From NCBI GenBank assembly GCA_009692065.1, contig SHZY01000005.1, positions 18,780-82,779 on the forward strand: a stretch of 64,000 bases of DNA, in the 5' to 3' direction. Made by a program: the position numbers and the translations under genes. The stretch comes from Gemmataceae bacterium (GTDB lineage: Bacteria > Planctomycetota > Planctomycetia > Gemmatales > Gemmataceae). How positions within the stretch are numbered: position 1 is the first letter of the stretch; every line of letters begins with the position of its first letter. Under the pieces are notes generated by a model. It was not told the DNA's origin. It did no database searches and worked only from the letters and a program-made list of their open reading frames with translations. Shown piece after piece: positions 36,314-50,000 of the stretch.

Positions 36314-36422
36314 GTGCGTTGTGTCAGCGAGACCGAAGGCGCCAAGTTTTGGTGCAGTTGTCTGACCGACCTGAAGAATTGTGGACTCAACGCCATCTTC
36401 ATCGTGTACGTCGATGGACTCC
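36314..36422 (+). pseudogene. IS256/Mutator-family transposase fragment
   Basis: VSETEGAKFWCSCLTDLKNCGLNAIFIVYVDGL matches the conserved IS256 transposase segment (SE(T)EGAKFWL.VL.DLKNRG..DI.IA.VDGL). Confidence 0.75.
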
Positions 36423-36736
36423 GGTCGCCGGTCGTGGGTGGTATGGTCGTGGTGGCGACAAACGGGCCGGCGAAAAAAACGAGCGACGCGTGCCGTTTCG
36501 GCTCCGTGGCAGCCGCAAGGTACAGAGTTTCCACGCCAGGACACGGCTCGCTCATGCGGCCCCTCCTTCCTCAGTTCCAATTCATTCGGATTCATTCGGC
36601 GCACCGGGGCAGCTCGATGAATGAACAAATGAATCCACTTCATGAAACGGAACCGCCGAGCAACCGCAGTGCGAGGTCCGTTGCCATAGAATGATCTCCT
36701 AGCGAAGCCCCACGATGAAACCGCCTTCCGCCAATC

Positions 36737-38464
36737 ATGCCAACCCTCGATGAACTACTCGCGGCCGCCAAGCAGCAGCACACCGGCGGCAACCTCCCAG
36801 GCGCCGAACTGCTCTATCGGCAGGTTCTCTAGGCGGCGCCGGAGCGGGCGCACGTCTGGTATCTCCTGGGCGCCGTCTGTCATGCGCTGGGAAAATATGC
36901 CGATGCCGAGCAGCACCTGATCACGTCGCTGCGCCTGCGGCCAAACTTCGCGGAAGGGCATTACCACCTCGGCGTCACGCTGGCGCAGCAAGGCAAACAC
37001 CGGGAAGCGGCGGAGAGCTTTCAGGTAGCTTTGCAACTCAAGCCGGACTTTGCTAGCGCTTACGTCCACCTGGGTAACACGCTCTGCGCCCGCGGCAGGT
37101 TCGTCGAGGCCGAGGCTGCCTATCGGCAGGCGCTCGCGCTGCGGCCGGGGGTGGCCGATACGCATCTGCAACTCGCCAAGGCCTTGATCCGGGAGAATCA
37201 AGAGACCGATGCGCTGGCGCATTTCGAGCAAGCTGCCCAGCTCGATCCGCGCCTGGCGGAAGCGCAGAGTGCGTGGGGGGCCGCGTTGATCGACGTGGGG
37301 CGGACACCCGAAGCCATCGCTCATCTGCAAGAGTCGCTGCGTTTGCAGCCCGACCACGTCGTCGCGTTCGCGCACTTGAGCGAGCTGGTCAACGAGAACT
37401 GCTATCGCTATTCCGAGGCGGAACTCGCCGAGATCACGAGGCTGCTTGGCGATGCCGCGACGACCCCTGTCGACCGTTCGGCGCTCCACTTCGCCCTGGC
37501 TTATGTGCAGGAAAAACAGGGCCAATACGACGACGCCTTCGCCCATTTCCGCACGGGGCATGACCTGAAACGGCAGGCAAGTGAGGCGAGTGGCGTCGTT
37601 TTCGAGAGCGCCGAACACACCAAGGTCGTCGACGATTTGATCGCGGGATTCACGCCGGAGTTCTTCCAGCGCGTGGCCGGCTTTGGCAATCTTTCGGACA
37701 AGCCCGTCTTGATCGTCGGCATGCCGCGTTCGGGCACGACGCTGGTCGATCAGGTCCTGTCGGCACATCCCGACGTTGCGGCAGCGGGCGAGCTCATGGA
37801 ACTCGGGAACATCGTGGCGGATCTGCCCCATCTCCTCAACCGCCCGCGCTCGCTTGAGCTCCTATCGCACCTTGATCGAGCGACGGTGCAGACGCTGGCG
37901 CGCCGTTACTTGCGACGCCTGGAGCAGTTTGGCGGCGCCCTCCCTCCCCTGTCCACCCCGCCCAGGCAAGAGGAAGCAAGGGTCACCGACAAGATGCCGC
38001 AGAACTTTTTCTATCTCGGGTTCGTGGCAGCTCTCTTTCCGAACGCGCGCATCATTCACTGCCGGCGCGACGCGATGGATACCTGCGTGTCTTGCTACAC
38101 CCACCATTTCACCGACTTCGCCCGGTCTCTGGAAGGCCTGGGCTTTTACTATCGGCAATACGAAAGGCTGATGGCCCACTGGAGCGCCGTGTTGCCGCTG
38201 CGGATGTTCGAAGTCCGCTACGAGGACCTGGTGGCGTCGCAGGAAGGCGTGACGCGCACGCTCATTGATTTCTGCGGCCTGGAATGGCACGATGCCTGCC
38301 TGAAGTATTACGACCATCGCCGGGCCGTGCATACGGCGAGCCGTATGCAGGTGCGGCAGCCGATCTACACGAGTTCGCTGGGACGTTGGCGTCGATACGC
38401 CGCCCATCTCGAACCGCTGCTGGAGGCACTCGGCCAGCGGGAGACAAGGAGACAAGGAGAATGA
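36737..38464 (+). pseudogene. TPR-sulfotransferase gene with in-frame TAG at 36830-36832 (ORF track begins at 37031)
   Basis: Frame 36737-38464 is continuous except ...AELLYRQVL*AAPERAHVWYLLGAVCHALGKYADAEQHL...; sulfotransferase PAPS loop VLIVGMPRSGTTLVDQVLSAHP. Confidence 0.8.
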
Positions 38465-38520
38465 GCCGATGGATGGCCCGTCTCCTTGTCTCCCTATCTC
38501 CTTGTCTCCTTGTCATCTCC
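38443..38520. repeat. GGAGACAAGGAGACAAGG / CCTTGTCTCCTTGTCTCC inverted repeats at the convergent gene junction
   Basis: Read directly; encodes the ETRRQGE / ETRR C-terminal tails of the two flanking genes. Confidence 0.85.
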
Positions 38521-40360
38521 CAGAGCCGCCAGCAGGGGCTGCAAGTGCCGCTCGTAGCGTTTCCAGCGGCCCACGGAGCTGCGATACATCGGTTGGCGAA
38601 CTTGCAGGGTGCTGAAGGTCCGCACGACGCGATCGTTCTCGTAGAAACGCAGGCAACGCTCATCCCACTCAAGGCCGCAGAACGCGACCAGCCGGCGGCT
38701 GCTGTTTTCCTGGTCAGACGTCAATTCCTCGTAGGACGCCTCGAACATCGGGGTCGGCAACACTTTGGCCCAGTGAGCAATCAGGCGTTCGTATTCGCAG
38801 AAGTATTGCCCGAGGTGTTCCAGGTCGAGCGTGAACGGAAATGGTTCGGTGAAGTTCTGGAAAAAGCACGACACGCAGGTGTCGACCGGGTCGCGTCGGC
38901 AATGGATGATGCGGGCCCGCGGAAACAACGTCGCGATGACGCCGATGTGGAAGAAGTTGAAGGGCGCCTTGTCCACTACGCGAGTAGCGCCGCCGCCGAG
39001 TTGCTGCAGCCTCTGCAAATGCCCGTTCGCAAGGGCCTGCGCCGTGGCAGCATCTTCAGGAGTCCGTGGCAAGCCGTCAACAAGGCGACCCAGGTCCGGC
39101 AGTTCGCCGGCGCCGTGAACCGATGGATGGCAGGCGAGTATCTGCTCAACCAGCGAGGTGCCCGAGCGAGGCATGCCGAGGATGAACACCGGCAATTCGC
39201 TGTCCACGCCAAGGCCGCGCGCCTTTTCGAAGAACGACGGCGTGAACGTGCCGATCAGCCCATCGACTTGGCTTTGCACGGCTGCGCGATCAAACGCGAC
39301 GCCGCGGCGCTGGAACCGTTCCTTGCAGATCTCGTTGGCCTGCCGGCAGTGCTCGAACGCGTCATCGTACGCCCCGGTTCGATCGAAGGCCTGGGCCAGG
39401 GCGAAATGCAGTCGGCTGCGGGCTTCGGGCGGAACGTTCGGGCGCGTGGTGAGATCACGGATGTTCTGGATTTCCTCGGCGCTGAAGCGATAGAACCCGA
39501 CGGCCGCCAGCTTGCCGAGGTTGAGGATCGCCACCGCGTGAGTCGGATCGAGGCGCACAGTGGCCTGGAATTCGACCAGCGCCTCGGCCATCTTGCCCTG
39601 GTTTTGCAAGGCGGAACCCAGATTGTTGTGGGCGGAAGCATAGCCGGGGTTGATCCTCAGGGCCTCGCGAAAAGCCTGACTGGCTTCCTCAAAGCGCGAC
39701 AGGTTCTCCAGGGCGACGCCGAGGTTGTTGTGAGCGTGAAAGTAGTTGGGCTGCAGGCGGATGGCTTCGCCAAATTCCCGGGCGGCCTCTTCCGTCCTGC
39801 CAAGGGCCAACAGCACACCGCCGAGCGTATTGTGGGCGAGGGCGCTGTTCGGCGCCGAGCGCACCGCAGGTTCGAGTTGCTGCAGGGCTTCGGGGAGCTA
39901 CCCCAGCTGGTGCAGGACGGCGCCGAGGTTGCAGCGGGCATCCAAATAATTGGGCTTCAACCGGAGCGCTTCGCGAAACTCCGCCTCGGCCGCTTCCAGT
40001 TGGCCCTGCCCGCGCAAGGCAACGCCCAGATTGTGATGAGCGTCCGGGTGGTCGGGCTGCAGGCGCAGGGCCGTGCGACAATGCGCGGCGGCCTCGATCA
40101 GCCGGCCCAATTCAAGGTAGGCCGCCGCAAGGTTGCTATGAAACGCCGGCTGCGGCCCATGCGAGGCAAGGGCCTGGCTGATGAGCTCAATCGCCTCGGG
40201 GAAGCGACCCGACTGTAGGCACAGCACGCCCAAGAGGTGCATTGCATGAGCGTGCCGGGGCATCCTGAAGGATGGCCCGATAATGGCTCTCTGCCTCCGC
40301 GACGTGACCGGCTTGGTGGCTTTGAATCGCCAGGCCAAATCGCTCTTCTGCCGTGGCCAT
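38494..40360 (-). pseudogene. Second TPR-sulfotransferase gene, with in-frame TAG at 39898-39900 and a frameshift near 40255-40270
   Basis: MATAEERFGLAIQSHQAGHVAEAESHYRAIL (one frame) continues as HAHAMHLLGVLCLQSGRFPEAIELI (next frame) ... GAVLHQLG*LPEALQQLEPAVRSAPNSALAHNTLGG ... VFILGMPRSGTSLVEQILACHP. Confidence 0.8.
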
Positions 40361-40557
40361 GTGATGTGCTCCTGTTTTGGCGCTTTGAACGAAAGAACTG
40401 ATCCCAAAGTGCGGCATGCCCTTGTACTACAGCGCTGGTTCTCGCATCTGAGGAATCACATGTGAGATATCACTGCATCAAGCTAACTGCATTGAATTCA
40501 ATCGGTTATGACGCTGATTTTGGTGATATCTCAACAGATGGTGGGGGTAGGGGCCCT

Positions 40558-40636
40558 GTGGACGCCCAGCGGTGAGGATACTCCCGAACCCCTGGGATTC
40601 GGAGTACCTCATCCCAGGGCTTGCCACGAATCCACA
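40558..40636. repeat. Dispersed ~80-bp repeat, copy 2
   Basis: Homologous to 21427-21506. Confidence 0.85.
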
Positions 40637-41086
40637 CAAGTTGCGGAGAGCCCGATATCGAAACCCTCGCGCGACGTCAGGCGCCACTAGATCGCCCCAA
40701 ACTGCGTCTGCCGCCCAGGTGGCACCTGTGGTTTTATTATCTTAATGCGAACCGTTGGTAAGCTGGTGGGATAAAATCGACTTTTTTACCAGGATTCAAC
40801 CAAACTTAAGCTTCACGTGGACGTTATATCTTCCATAAGTCGAAGTCCCGTTTTCGGCTGAATAGGTGGCAAGACCATCGGGGCTGGCTTCGGTTTATGC
40901 GAATCCAGAGCATGTACCAGAGCCTCATGGCATGGCAAAAGACGGCGTGCGGAGGGTCGATTTACGGCCTCTCTTTTTTTCTGATTTCGCTTCCTCCGGC
41001 ACGGTGTTTATGTTATCCTGTTTTTTCTAGTCACGGCTGTTATTCTTTGTCCTGTTTGGGGTTGTGACTCCACGAGGTTCTCATCC

Positions 41087-44000
41087 ATGGCTTCTTTCAA
41101 TCTCGCACGTTGGCTGAGGCTACTGCGTCGCTCACGCGTCAAAACCATCGAAAGATCGCCCCGAATTCGGCTGCATTTGGAGGAGCTGGAAAGCCGGCTT
41201 GCGCCAGCCAATTTCATCTGGACCGGCGGCAGCGGCCTCAACAGCAACTGGGGCACGGCCACGAACTGGCTCGACGGCGTGGCGCCGTCGGCGGTGGTGT
41301 CGGCGAGCGACCCGGCCGATCTCATATTCGGCAGTCAGGGAGCATCCAGTCTGAGCCCGGTTGACAACATCAGCAACCTCACCGTCAATTCGATCACGAT
41401 TTCCTCCAATAATTACGATCTCAAGCTCTTCGCCGGAACTCAGGCCATCAAGCTCGGAACCGCTGGTTCGGGCAGCGGCACCATCTCGGTCGCCGCCGGC
41501 ATCACCAGCGCAACGATCGAGTTCCCGATGGCGCTTTCCGCGCCGTCGGGCAGCCAGCAGTTCTTCAGTATCGGTTCCGGCTCGACGCTTACCCTGACGG
41601 CGACGGCCGCCCTGAGCGGAAACAGCGGATCCGAGTTGACCAAGCAGGGCACCGGCGTCCTGGAATTGAACGCTGACAGCAGCAACTTCCTCGGACCGAT
41701 CAATCTGGAGGCCAACGGCGGCACCATAAGCATTGGCCACAGCAACGCGCTGGGCCAAGGCAACGTGACCGTCGGCAGCAACTCTCAGATTGAGCTGGAC
41801 GCAGGCGCCACCAACCTCACCGTGGGCAACTCCCTGACCCTGTTCGGCCCAGGCAGGGTCGGCCATGGCAGTCTCTACAACCTCGACGGCAACAACAAGT
41901 GGATCGGCCCCGTGGTGATGGGGACCAACACCAACTTCGACGCCGCTCAGGGCACCAGCCTCGAACTTGCCGAAAAACTCACCGATTCATCCGCCCCCTT
42001 CAACGTGACCAAGATCGGCCCCGGCACCGTGATCTTCAGCCACGCCAACACCTATCGCGGCACCACCACGGTCAACGACGGCATCCTCACCATCCGGGAC
42101 GGCCAGGCCCTCGGCTCCATCCCCACCGCAGGCACCACGGTCAACGTCAACAACATCCTCGGCACCATCGGCACCTTGCGCCTGGAAGATCCGACCGATA
42201 TCGGCTTCACCGTCTTTGGCGTGCCGCTCACCCTCAACGGCACCGGCTTCGACGGCAACGGCGCGCTGAACAATTTCCAAGCCAACAACACCTGGACCGG
42301 CCCCATCACCCTGGGCAGTCCCTCACCGGCCGGCGTCGCTCCTCGGATTCGCGTCGATTCCTTCAACGCCATCGAGACCCGTCTTTTCCTCACCGGCGTG
42401 ATCGGCGATGTGACGCCTCCCACGGCGCCGTTTAACCTCACCAAGACCGGCACCGGCGACCTCGTTCTCGCGCCGACCAACTCCTCCGACGTCGGCACGG
42501 CCAACCTCTACCACGGAACCACCACCATCCAGGAAGGCACCATCACCTTGCGCGACTCGCAAGGCCTTGGCCCCGCCACCAAGACCGCGCTGACTACCGT
42601 TCAAAACGGCGCCTCCCTGAATCTCGAATCCAACGTAGGGCACGTTGACTCGATTACCAACACCGTCAATCGGCTCAATGTCTCGGCCCACATCAACATT
42701 GACGGCGACGGCTATAACGGCGCCGGCGCCTTGAACAGTGTGAGCGGCATCAATCGCTATACCGTCGCATTCGTCCAGTCGCCGGTCCAGGCCGCCGTCA
42801 CGGGCACGCCCGGAGGCAATTTGGTCAGCGGCACCACCTACTATTACGTCATCACCGCGATCGACAGCTATGGCGAATCGCTGGCGTCCAACGAGAAAAC
42901 CTTCACGGCGAATGGCACCGACAAGACCGCGGTTCTTTCGTGGTCACAGGTGGCCGGCGCCACGGGTTACAAAATCTACCGCAGCACGATTTCGGGCTCC
43001 TATAGTCCGGGGAATCACTTTGTCAAGAAGGTGGTCGGCGGCGCAACCTTGACCGCCAACGACACGAACCTGCCGGCGCCGACCGTCGGCTCGCCGCCGA
43101 AAGTGCTCCCGATCATCACCATCCGTCAAGCGGGCACCGGCGCCGCCATCGGCGTGGTTGCCGAGCCGTTCCAGACCCCCACCAACGATTATTTCACGAA
43201 CGATTACAGCCTTACCATCACCGGCGGCATCACCGATGTCGGCGCCAATCAAGACCAGCTCACGCTGTCCAAGGTCGGCAGCGGACATCTCATTCTTCCC
43301 AATGCCAATACATCGTTCTTCGGCCCAACCCGCATCAAGCAGGGCTGGATTACCATTCAGGATCCCAATGCGCTGGGGGGCCCCATCGTGGGCGTTCAGG
43401 AGGTCCAACCCCACGTGACGGTGGTTAACCCCGCGGCCTTGATGTTCAAGCCGTTCATTCCGGGAACGAGTTTCACCTTCTCCCACAACCTCGACCTCAC
43501 GGGCTTCGGCATTGACCATCCCTTCAGCCTCATCAACAAGCAGGGCGTGCTCGAAAACCTGGCGGGAATCAATACGGTCGTAGGAAACCTTAATCTCGGG
43601 GGTAAGGCAGGAATCGGCGTCGAAAAAGTCGAGCCGACCATCGCTAGCAATCTCACGCTGACCGGCGAGACCACGGGACGAGCCACAACGATCAATGTTG
43701 GCAGCAACGCCAATGGAAACAAAAACGAAGACGACAACGTCATCGACACCAGCAGCCTGGGCGGCACCCTCACGATTAACGCCGATGTGCTCGGACTCCC
43801 CGACGACGTCCGCGTTTACCTGGGCGATTTTGTGGCCAGTCCGGGCACCGCGATTCTTGTTTACGATTCGACCACGAACGGCGATTACACCAATCCCACG
43901 AGCAAAAATGCTGCCGTCGTCACCATGGTTTACAACACCACGACGGCCACAGCCACGGCCGTGGAATCCACGGGGACCGGCTGGAATCTCGGACCGACCG

Positions 44001-47000
44001 TCACGAACTATGCCGCCCTGCCAAGCACCTTCCTCACCATCGTGCTCAACCAAGGAGGAGCCAGGAACAATCGGACGCAGTGGAGCTATACGGCAACGTT
44101 CGTGCCGGACGGCAATGGCATCCTTGGCATCACGAAGCTCGGCTCGCAACGGCTCGAAATGCTCGGAGCAGGCATCTATCAGGGGAGCGTTAACGTTAAG
44201 GCAGGCGTCCTGCGCGTGAGGAACAACACCGCACTGGGGGCCGTGGACAACGCCACGACGGTCGAACCCGGCGCCGCCCTCGAACTCGCCCCGCAGGTCA
44301 GCGCGCTCAACGGCGGTCTGGACTCCGGGCTCTCCATCTGGAACAACCACCTCACCTTGAACGGCACCGGCAACAGCGCCTTCGGCGATGCGGCGCTCGT
44401 CGTCCTCTCCAAGGACGTCCTGTGGCACGGACCGCTGACCTTGAATTCCAACACCACCGTCAACTTCCAGAGCGCGCTGGCCAACAAGCCGGTCAATACC
44501 TTGAAGGCGACCTACCTCAATCCGATCACCGGCAACCCGACCCTCACCGGCACCACGCCGACAGTGGACGTTACCACCTCGACCCCCGGCGGCGGCGGCT
44601 TGAACGCCGCCCAGACCTTCACCTTCGGCGGCACGGTCACCGGCGGCACGTTCAAGCTGACGTACGACGACGGCATCGTGGCCCCCGTCACCGTCACCGT
44701 AACCTTCAGCACCAATCCGAACACGCTGATCCAGAACATCGCCAACGCCCTGAGCTTCATCCCCGCCCTGGCCGGCAACTTCGGCGTGGCACTCGTTAGC
44801 CCCATCATCGACGTTCATCCGAATTCACGCCTCATTGTGACGGGCGCCATTGACGACGCCAACAACCCCACGACCAACGGCACCGACCTGTTTGTCTCCG
44901 GCGGCGGCGAACTCGTGCTCGGCGGCGCCAACTCCACCTATCGCGGCACGACCTTTGTTCAGCAAGGTATATTGACCCTCCAGAGCGGCCAGGCCCTGGG
45001 CGGGACAGGCCTTACCGGCGTGCAGGAACTGGCCCTCTCGGGCGCGATTGCCGGCTCGACGCAGTTCACGCTCAGCTACGCCGGCGCGCCGACCCCGGTC
45101 ATCACCTATCAAGGCAACGCCTCCGACGCGGCCACGATTCAGACGCGCCTGCGAGCGCTGCCGACGATCGGCAACAACGTGTCGGTCATCCAGGCCAACC
45201 CCGGCGTCTTCCTGATCACCTTCACCGGCGGTCTGGCGACCACCACCACGCTGGTGCGCGCCCAGGTTACCGGCGGGTTCGGCATCGCGGCCGTCGGCAT
45301 GGATGGCGGCACTGTGGTGGCCAACAATTCACAGCTCCAACTGGAAGGCGGCATCACGGTCGGCGGCGAGCCGCTGGTCATTCAGGGCACGGGCAACAAC
45401 CTCGAAACAGCCGTGCAGACCTTCACGGTTGGCTCGGACACTGTCCAGCCGACCGGGACCTTCGCCCTCAACTTCAACGGCGCCGCGACGGGCACCGCCA
45501 ACCTGCCGTTCTACACCACGGCCGGCACGTTGCAGCAAGCCCTGCAGAACCTCACCACGATCAACGGCGTCGGCGGACAGGTCAACGTCCACCTCCTCAG
45601 CTATTACGCCGGCGCCAATGAGACCCAGCAAATCAACTTCACCGACTACGTGAATGGCGAAACCTACCAGTTGTACTTTGATCCCGCCAACGGCCCGGCC
45701 ACGCTGGGCTACAACCTGACGTTCCCGATCTTTTACCAGGGCAATCCATTCCTGGAAGTGGCCAACATCGTCGCGGCGCTCCAAGGCCTGCCGACGATCG
45801 GCGCCGCCGGCATTGCCGGCTCCATCGGCTTCGGCGCCGTGGGCACCTTGCTCGGGGGCGACGAGTTCGCCGGTTTTTCCTTCCTGGGCGGACTCGCGGA
45901 CCAGCCCTTGCCGTTGGTCCAGGCGTCCGTCGTCAACAGCGCCATCGGCTCGGTCGGCGTCAGCAGGATCAAGGCCGGCGAGATCGGCTCCAAAACCTAC
46001 AGCGTCGAGTTCCAGGGCAGCTTTGCCGCACTCCCGCAACCCGAACTGACGATCACCGCCGTCGCCGGCAGTACGAACGTCACCACTCCCACCACCACGA
46101 TCGTCGGCGGCTCGCAAAACGCGACCCCGACTCAGTGGTTCTCCCTGGGCCCGACACCGATTACCAGCGCCACCGTTTTCAACGGCGGCGGCGTCACGCA
46201 ACCGAGCTCAGGCCGCGTGACCGGCATCGATGTGCAGCAGTCCTTTGCCGACGACATCTACATCTCGACGGCCGGCGGCGGGTACTGGAAGACCATCGAC
46301 GGCGGCGTGCACTGGACGCCCATGTTCGACAACGTCGGCGGCGCCGTCACCTTCGGCGGCGCGGTCACCATCGCCCAGAACACGCCCAACCTTATCTATT
46401 ATGGCGGCGGCGAAGGCAACTCCTCGAGCGACTCCTACTATGGCTCCGGCGTCTATCTGAACGGCGTCTTGCTGACAAACCTCGACGGCTCGAACCCGCT
46501 CGATGGCCGGGCAATCAACCGGATCGTAGTCGACCCTACCAACACGCTCAAGATCTGGGTCGCCGTCGACGATGAGTCCGTCACCAACGGCCTCGCCGAC
46601 AACGCCGGCATCTGGCGCTACGACGCCTCCCTCGATCCCGCCTGGGTCAACACCACCGCCGCCGCCGGCTTGCCCAGCAGCAACACGAACTACTCCGACC
46701 TCGTCTACGATAAAGTCAACGACATCCTGTACGCCGGGCTCGGCAACGCCTTTGGGGCCGCCAGCAACGACATCATCGTGAGCACCAACGGCGGCGCGTC
46801 CTGGACCAAGGCCAACATTGACACCATCGTCGGCGCCACCATAGGCAACATCAAGCTCACGGTCGCCGGGCCCAATATCGCCTATGCCTCGATCGCGGAT
46901 GCCGTTGCACAGAATGTCCTCGCTGTCGTGCAAACCACCGACGGCGGCACGACCTGGACTGCCGTGGCCGACTACTACGGTGCCAACGGCAACCTGGCGG

Positions 47001-50000
47001 GCGATTACCTCGAACCGCAAGGTTGGTACGATAATGCCATCGTTGCCCGGACCATCGGCGGCAACGACCATGTGTTCGTCGGCGGCGTGGACCAGGGTTT
47101 TGGCACGTTCTTTGTGCAGTGGTCCGCCGATGCCGGCGCCACCTGGATCGACATCTCCCAGGACACCGCAACCGGCATGGGGCCGCACACCGATGTGCAC
47201 GGCATGGTGCTCGACGCCAACAACAACCTCCTGGTGGCCACCGACGGCGGCGTCTGGCGCGCCACGCTCGACTACACCGCGGGCACGCTCACCAAGTGGG
47301 ACAATCTCAACGGCGACTTGTCCACAGTCCAGATGAACGGCGTCTCGGTCCAGCCCGGCGCCACCGGCGTCATCCTCGGCGGCGCCCAGGACAACGGCAC
47401 GTTCCGCTTCACCGGGGCCTCGCTGGGCTGGAAACAAGTCGATCAGGGGGACGGCGGCGGCGTCCGCTTCGTGCCTACTCAGAACAACGTCGCTTACCAC
47501 GTCCTGAACGGCCGAATCCAACAATCCCTCGACGGCGGCCTGACCTGGAACTTCCGCGTCTTTGGCTCCGCCTCGTTGTACTTCCCGTTCTCGGTCGATC
47601 CGCTCGATCCCAACCGCCTCGTTTTGGGCGGCGACTCGCTGCAAGAATCTCTCGACCAGGCTGCCAGCTTCAATACGTTGCCCGATCCGGTCACCAGCGT
47701 TTTTGGCAACTCGATCAACTCGCTGGCGCTCGCCCAGTACCAAGGAAAGTTCCAGCCCGACCCGGCGTTCCCCACGCTCACCGACGTCGGCGCCAACACC
47801 TACGTGCCGGACACGATCTACATCGCCAACAACAAGAAGCTGTATGTGACGAAAGTCCACGCCACCGCCAACACCTGGTCCCCCAACCGGGCGCCGAGCG
47901 CTTTGATGGCGGCCAACACGACCATCGAGAACCTCGAGGTCGATCCGACGGACAGCAACATCGTCTACGTCGTGGTCAACGGGCGCATCGGCACGGATGA
48001 CCAGCAACGCGTTTTCGTCAGCCCCGACGGCGGCCAGAACTGGACCGACATCAGCGCCGGCCTGCCCGACCTGCCGGCCTGGAAGTTGGTCATCGATCCT
48101 CGCACCAACGACCTCTACCTCGGCACCGACATCGGCGTTTACGGCACGGCCATCTCGTTTGCCACCGGTACCCCGGTCATAACCGGCTGGCAGAAATACG
48201 GCGTCGGCCTGCCCAATGTCCAGGTCAAAGACCTGGAGATCGACACCGTCGCCAATACGGTCACCATTGGAACCTATGGCCGCGGTGCGTGGCAGTTCTA
48301 CCTGAATGACAACACGCTGCCGACGGCGCCTGCCAACCCCGGCGCCCTGCGTTCTATCAGCGGCAACAACAGTTGGACAGGCCCGATCACTCTGGTCGGC
48401 CCGACCACCTTCAGCGCCAACGGCAGCCAGGCGCTGCAAAACGGCCTGTCGGCATCCTCGCTCAACATTCTCGGCAGTATCAGCGATGGGGCGGCCACCA
48501 ACGCCTATACGCTCACCAAGATCGGCGGCGGCGACATCCTGTTATCCGGCACCAACACCTACGCCGGCGTAACCGATATCCGCGAGGGCAACCTCGACGT
48601 CCGCAACGCCAATGCTCTGGGCGGAGCTACCATCACGGGCGTGCAAGCGCTAACTCTCGTGACGCCGACCGCGCCGACGCAGCACACTCCGACGCTGGTC
48701 GATAACGCCGGCCTGAATCCTCAGAACAAGACCTACTACTACCAGGTCACCGCGCTCAGCGCCACGGGCGAATCGATCGCCACGAACGAGATGAGCATCA
48801 CGACGACTCTTCTCAACCAGGCGATCAGGGTCTCCTGGACCCCGGTTACGGGCGCGATCGGCTACAACGTTTACCGCTTCACCGCCCCGGCACCCTATGT
48901 GTCGCCGGCTTTGCTCATCTCCATCCCCTTCGGCGCGACCTCGAGTTACCTCGACGACGGCAGCATCATCGCCCTCTCGAACGGCGTTCCCCCCGTCATG
49001 CAGTTCGACCTCATGTTCGGCACCGGCGCCGGCTCGCAAACGGGCGCCCTCACCTACACCGGCACGGCCGCGGATGCGGGCGCCATCCAGGCCTCGCTGA
49101 ACGGCTTGACCACCATCGGCGGCGCCGCTGCCTCCGTCAGCGTGATCCGGACCGGCCCCGGCTTGTTCTTGATCACCTTCGCCGGCAGCCTCGCGAGCAC
49201 GACTACGCCGATTCTTCCGGTCGTCACCAGCCAGCCTGGGTCGGCCTCCGTCACCCCCGGCGGCGGCACCATAGTTCAGTACGGCGCCGCACTCGAATTG
49301 GAATCCAACCTCAACCTCGAGCCGGTCACGCTCAACGGCGACGGCGTCAAGCCCAACTACGGCGGGCATTTCACCGGCGCCATGCGCAGCCTGAGCAACA
49401 CCAACACCTATACTGGCACCGTCACGCTCAACACCAACGCGACCATCGGCGTGGAGTCCGGCAGCGTCCTCACCTTCGCGCGCAACGCCGCCAATCCCAA
49501 CCCCAACGGCATCACCGACAATGGCGTCGGCTACAGCCTCAACAAGGAGCAGGAGGGGACGTTTATCCTGCAGACCCCCGACAGCTACGGCAGCGCGACA
49601 GCGGGTACGACCGTCGATCAGGGCATCTTGAACATCCAGCACTCCGCAGCGCTCGGCGTGCCGGGCACCACGACCACCGTTCGTGATGGCAGCCAACTTC
49701 AGATTCAGCGCAGCACGGTCAGCAGGCCGACTCAAAACGCCCCGTCGCTGCAAGCCGGCGGCGCGCTGGCCGTTGGCACCACCTATTATTACGTCATCAC
49801 GGCGATTACCCCCTCCGGCGAATCGGTGCCCAGCAACGAGCAGAGCCGCACCCCGACGGCCGGCAACCGCACCGTCGGCCTTTCCTGGAATGCAGTAGTC
49901 GGCGCCACCGGTTACAGGGTTTTCCGCTCGACCACGCCCGACGTGTACACGGACGCCCTCTTGACCACCATCAATACCGGCGCGACGACAACGTTCACCG

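Noticed and set aside
36755-37831. 358-aa minus-strand ORF opposite the TPR-sulfotransferase
   Set aside because: Plus strand carries clear TPR and PAPS-loop motifs; antisense is a shadow.
36089-39900. Genome-wide TAG reassignment as explanation for the three in-frame TAGs
   Set aside because: TAG terminates several intact genes here (fhcB 987, TPR gene 16007, TPR gene 34426) and one of the affected genes also has a frameshift, so local gene decay is simpler.
38284-40218. 644-aa plus-strand ORF opposite the second sulfotransferase
   Set aside because: Antisense shadow; crosses the convergent gene junction.
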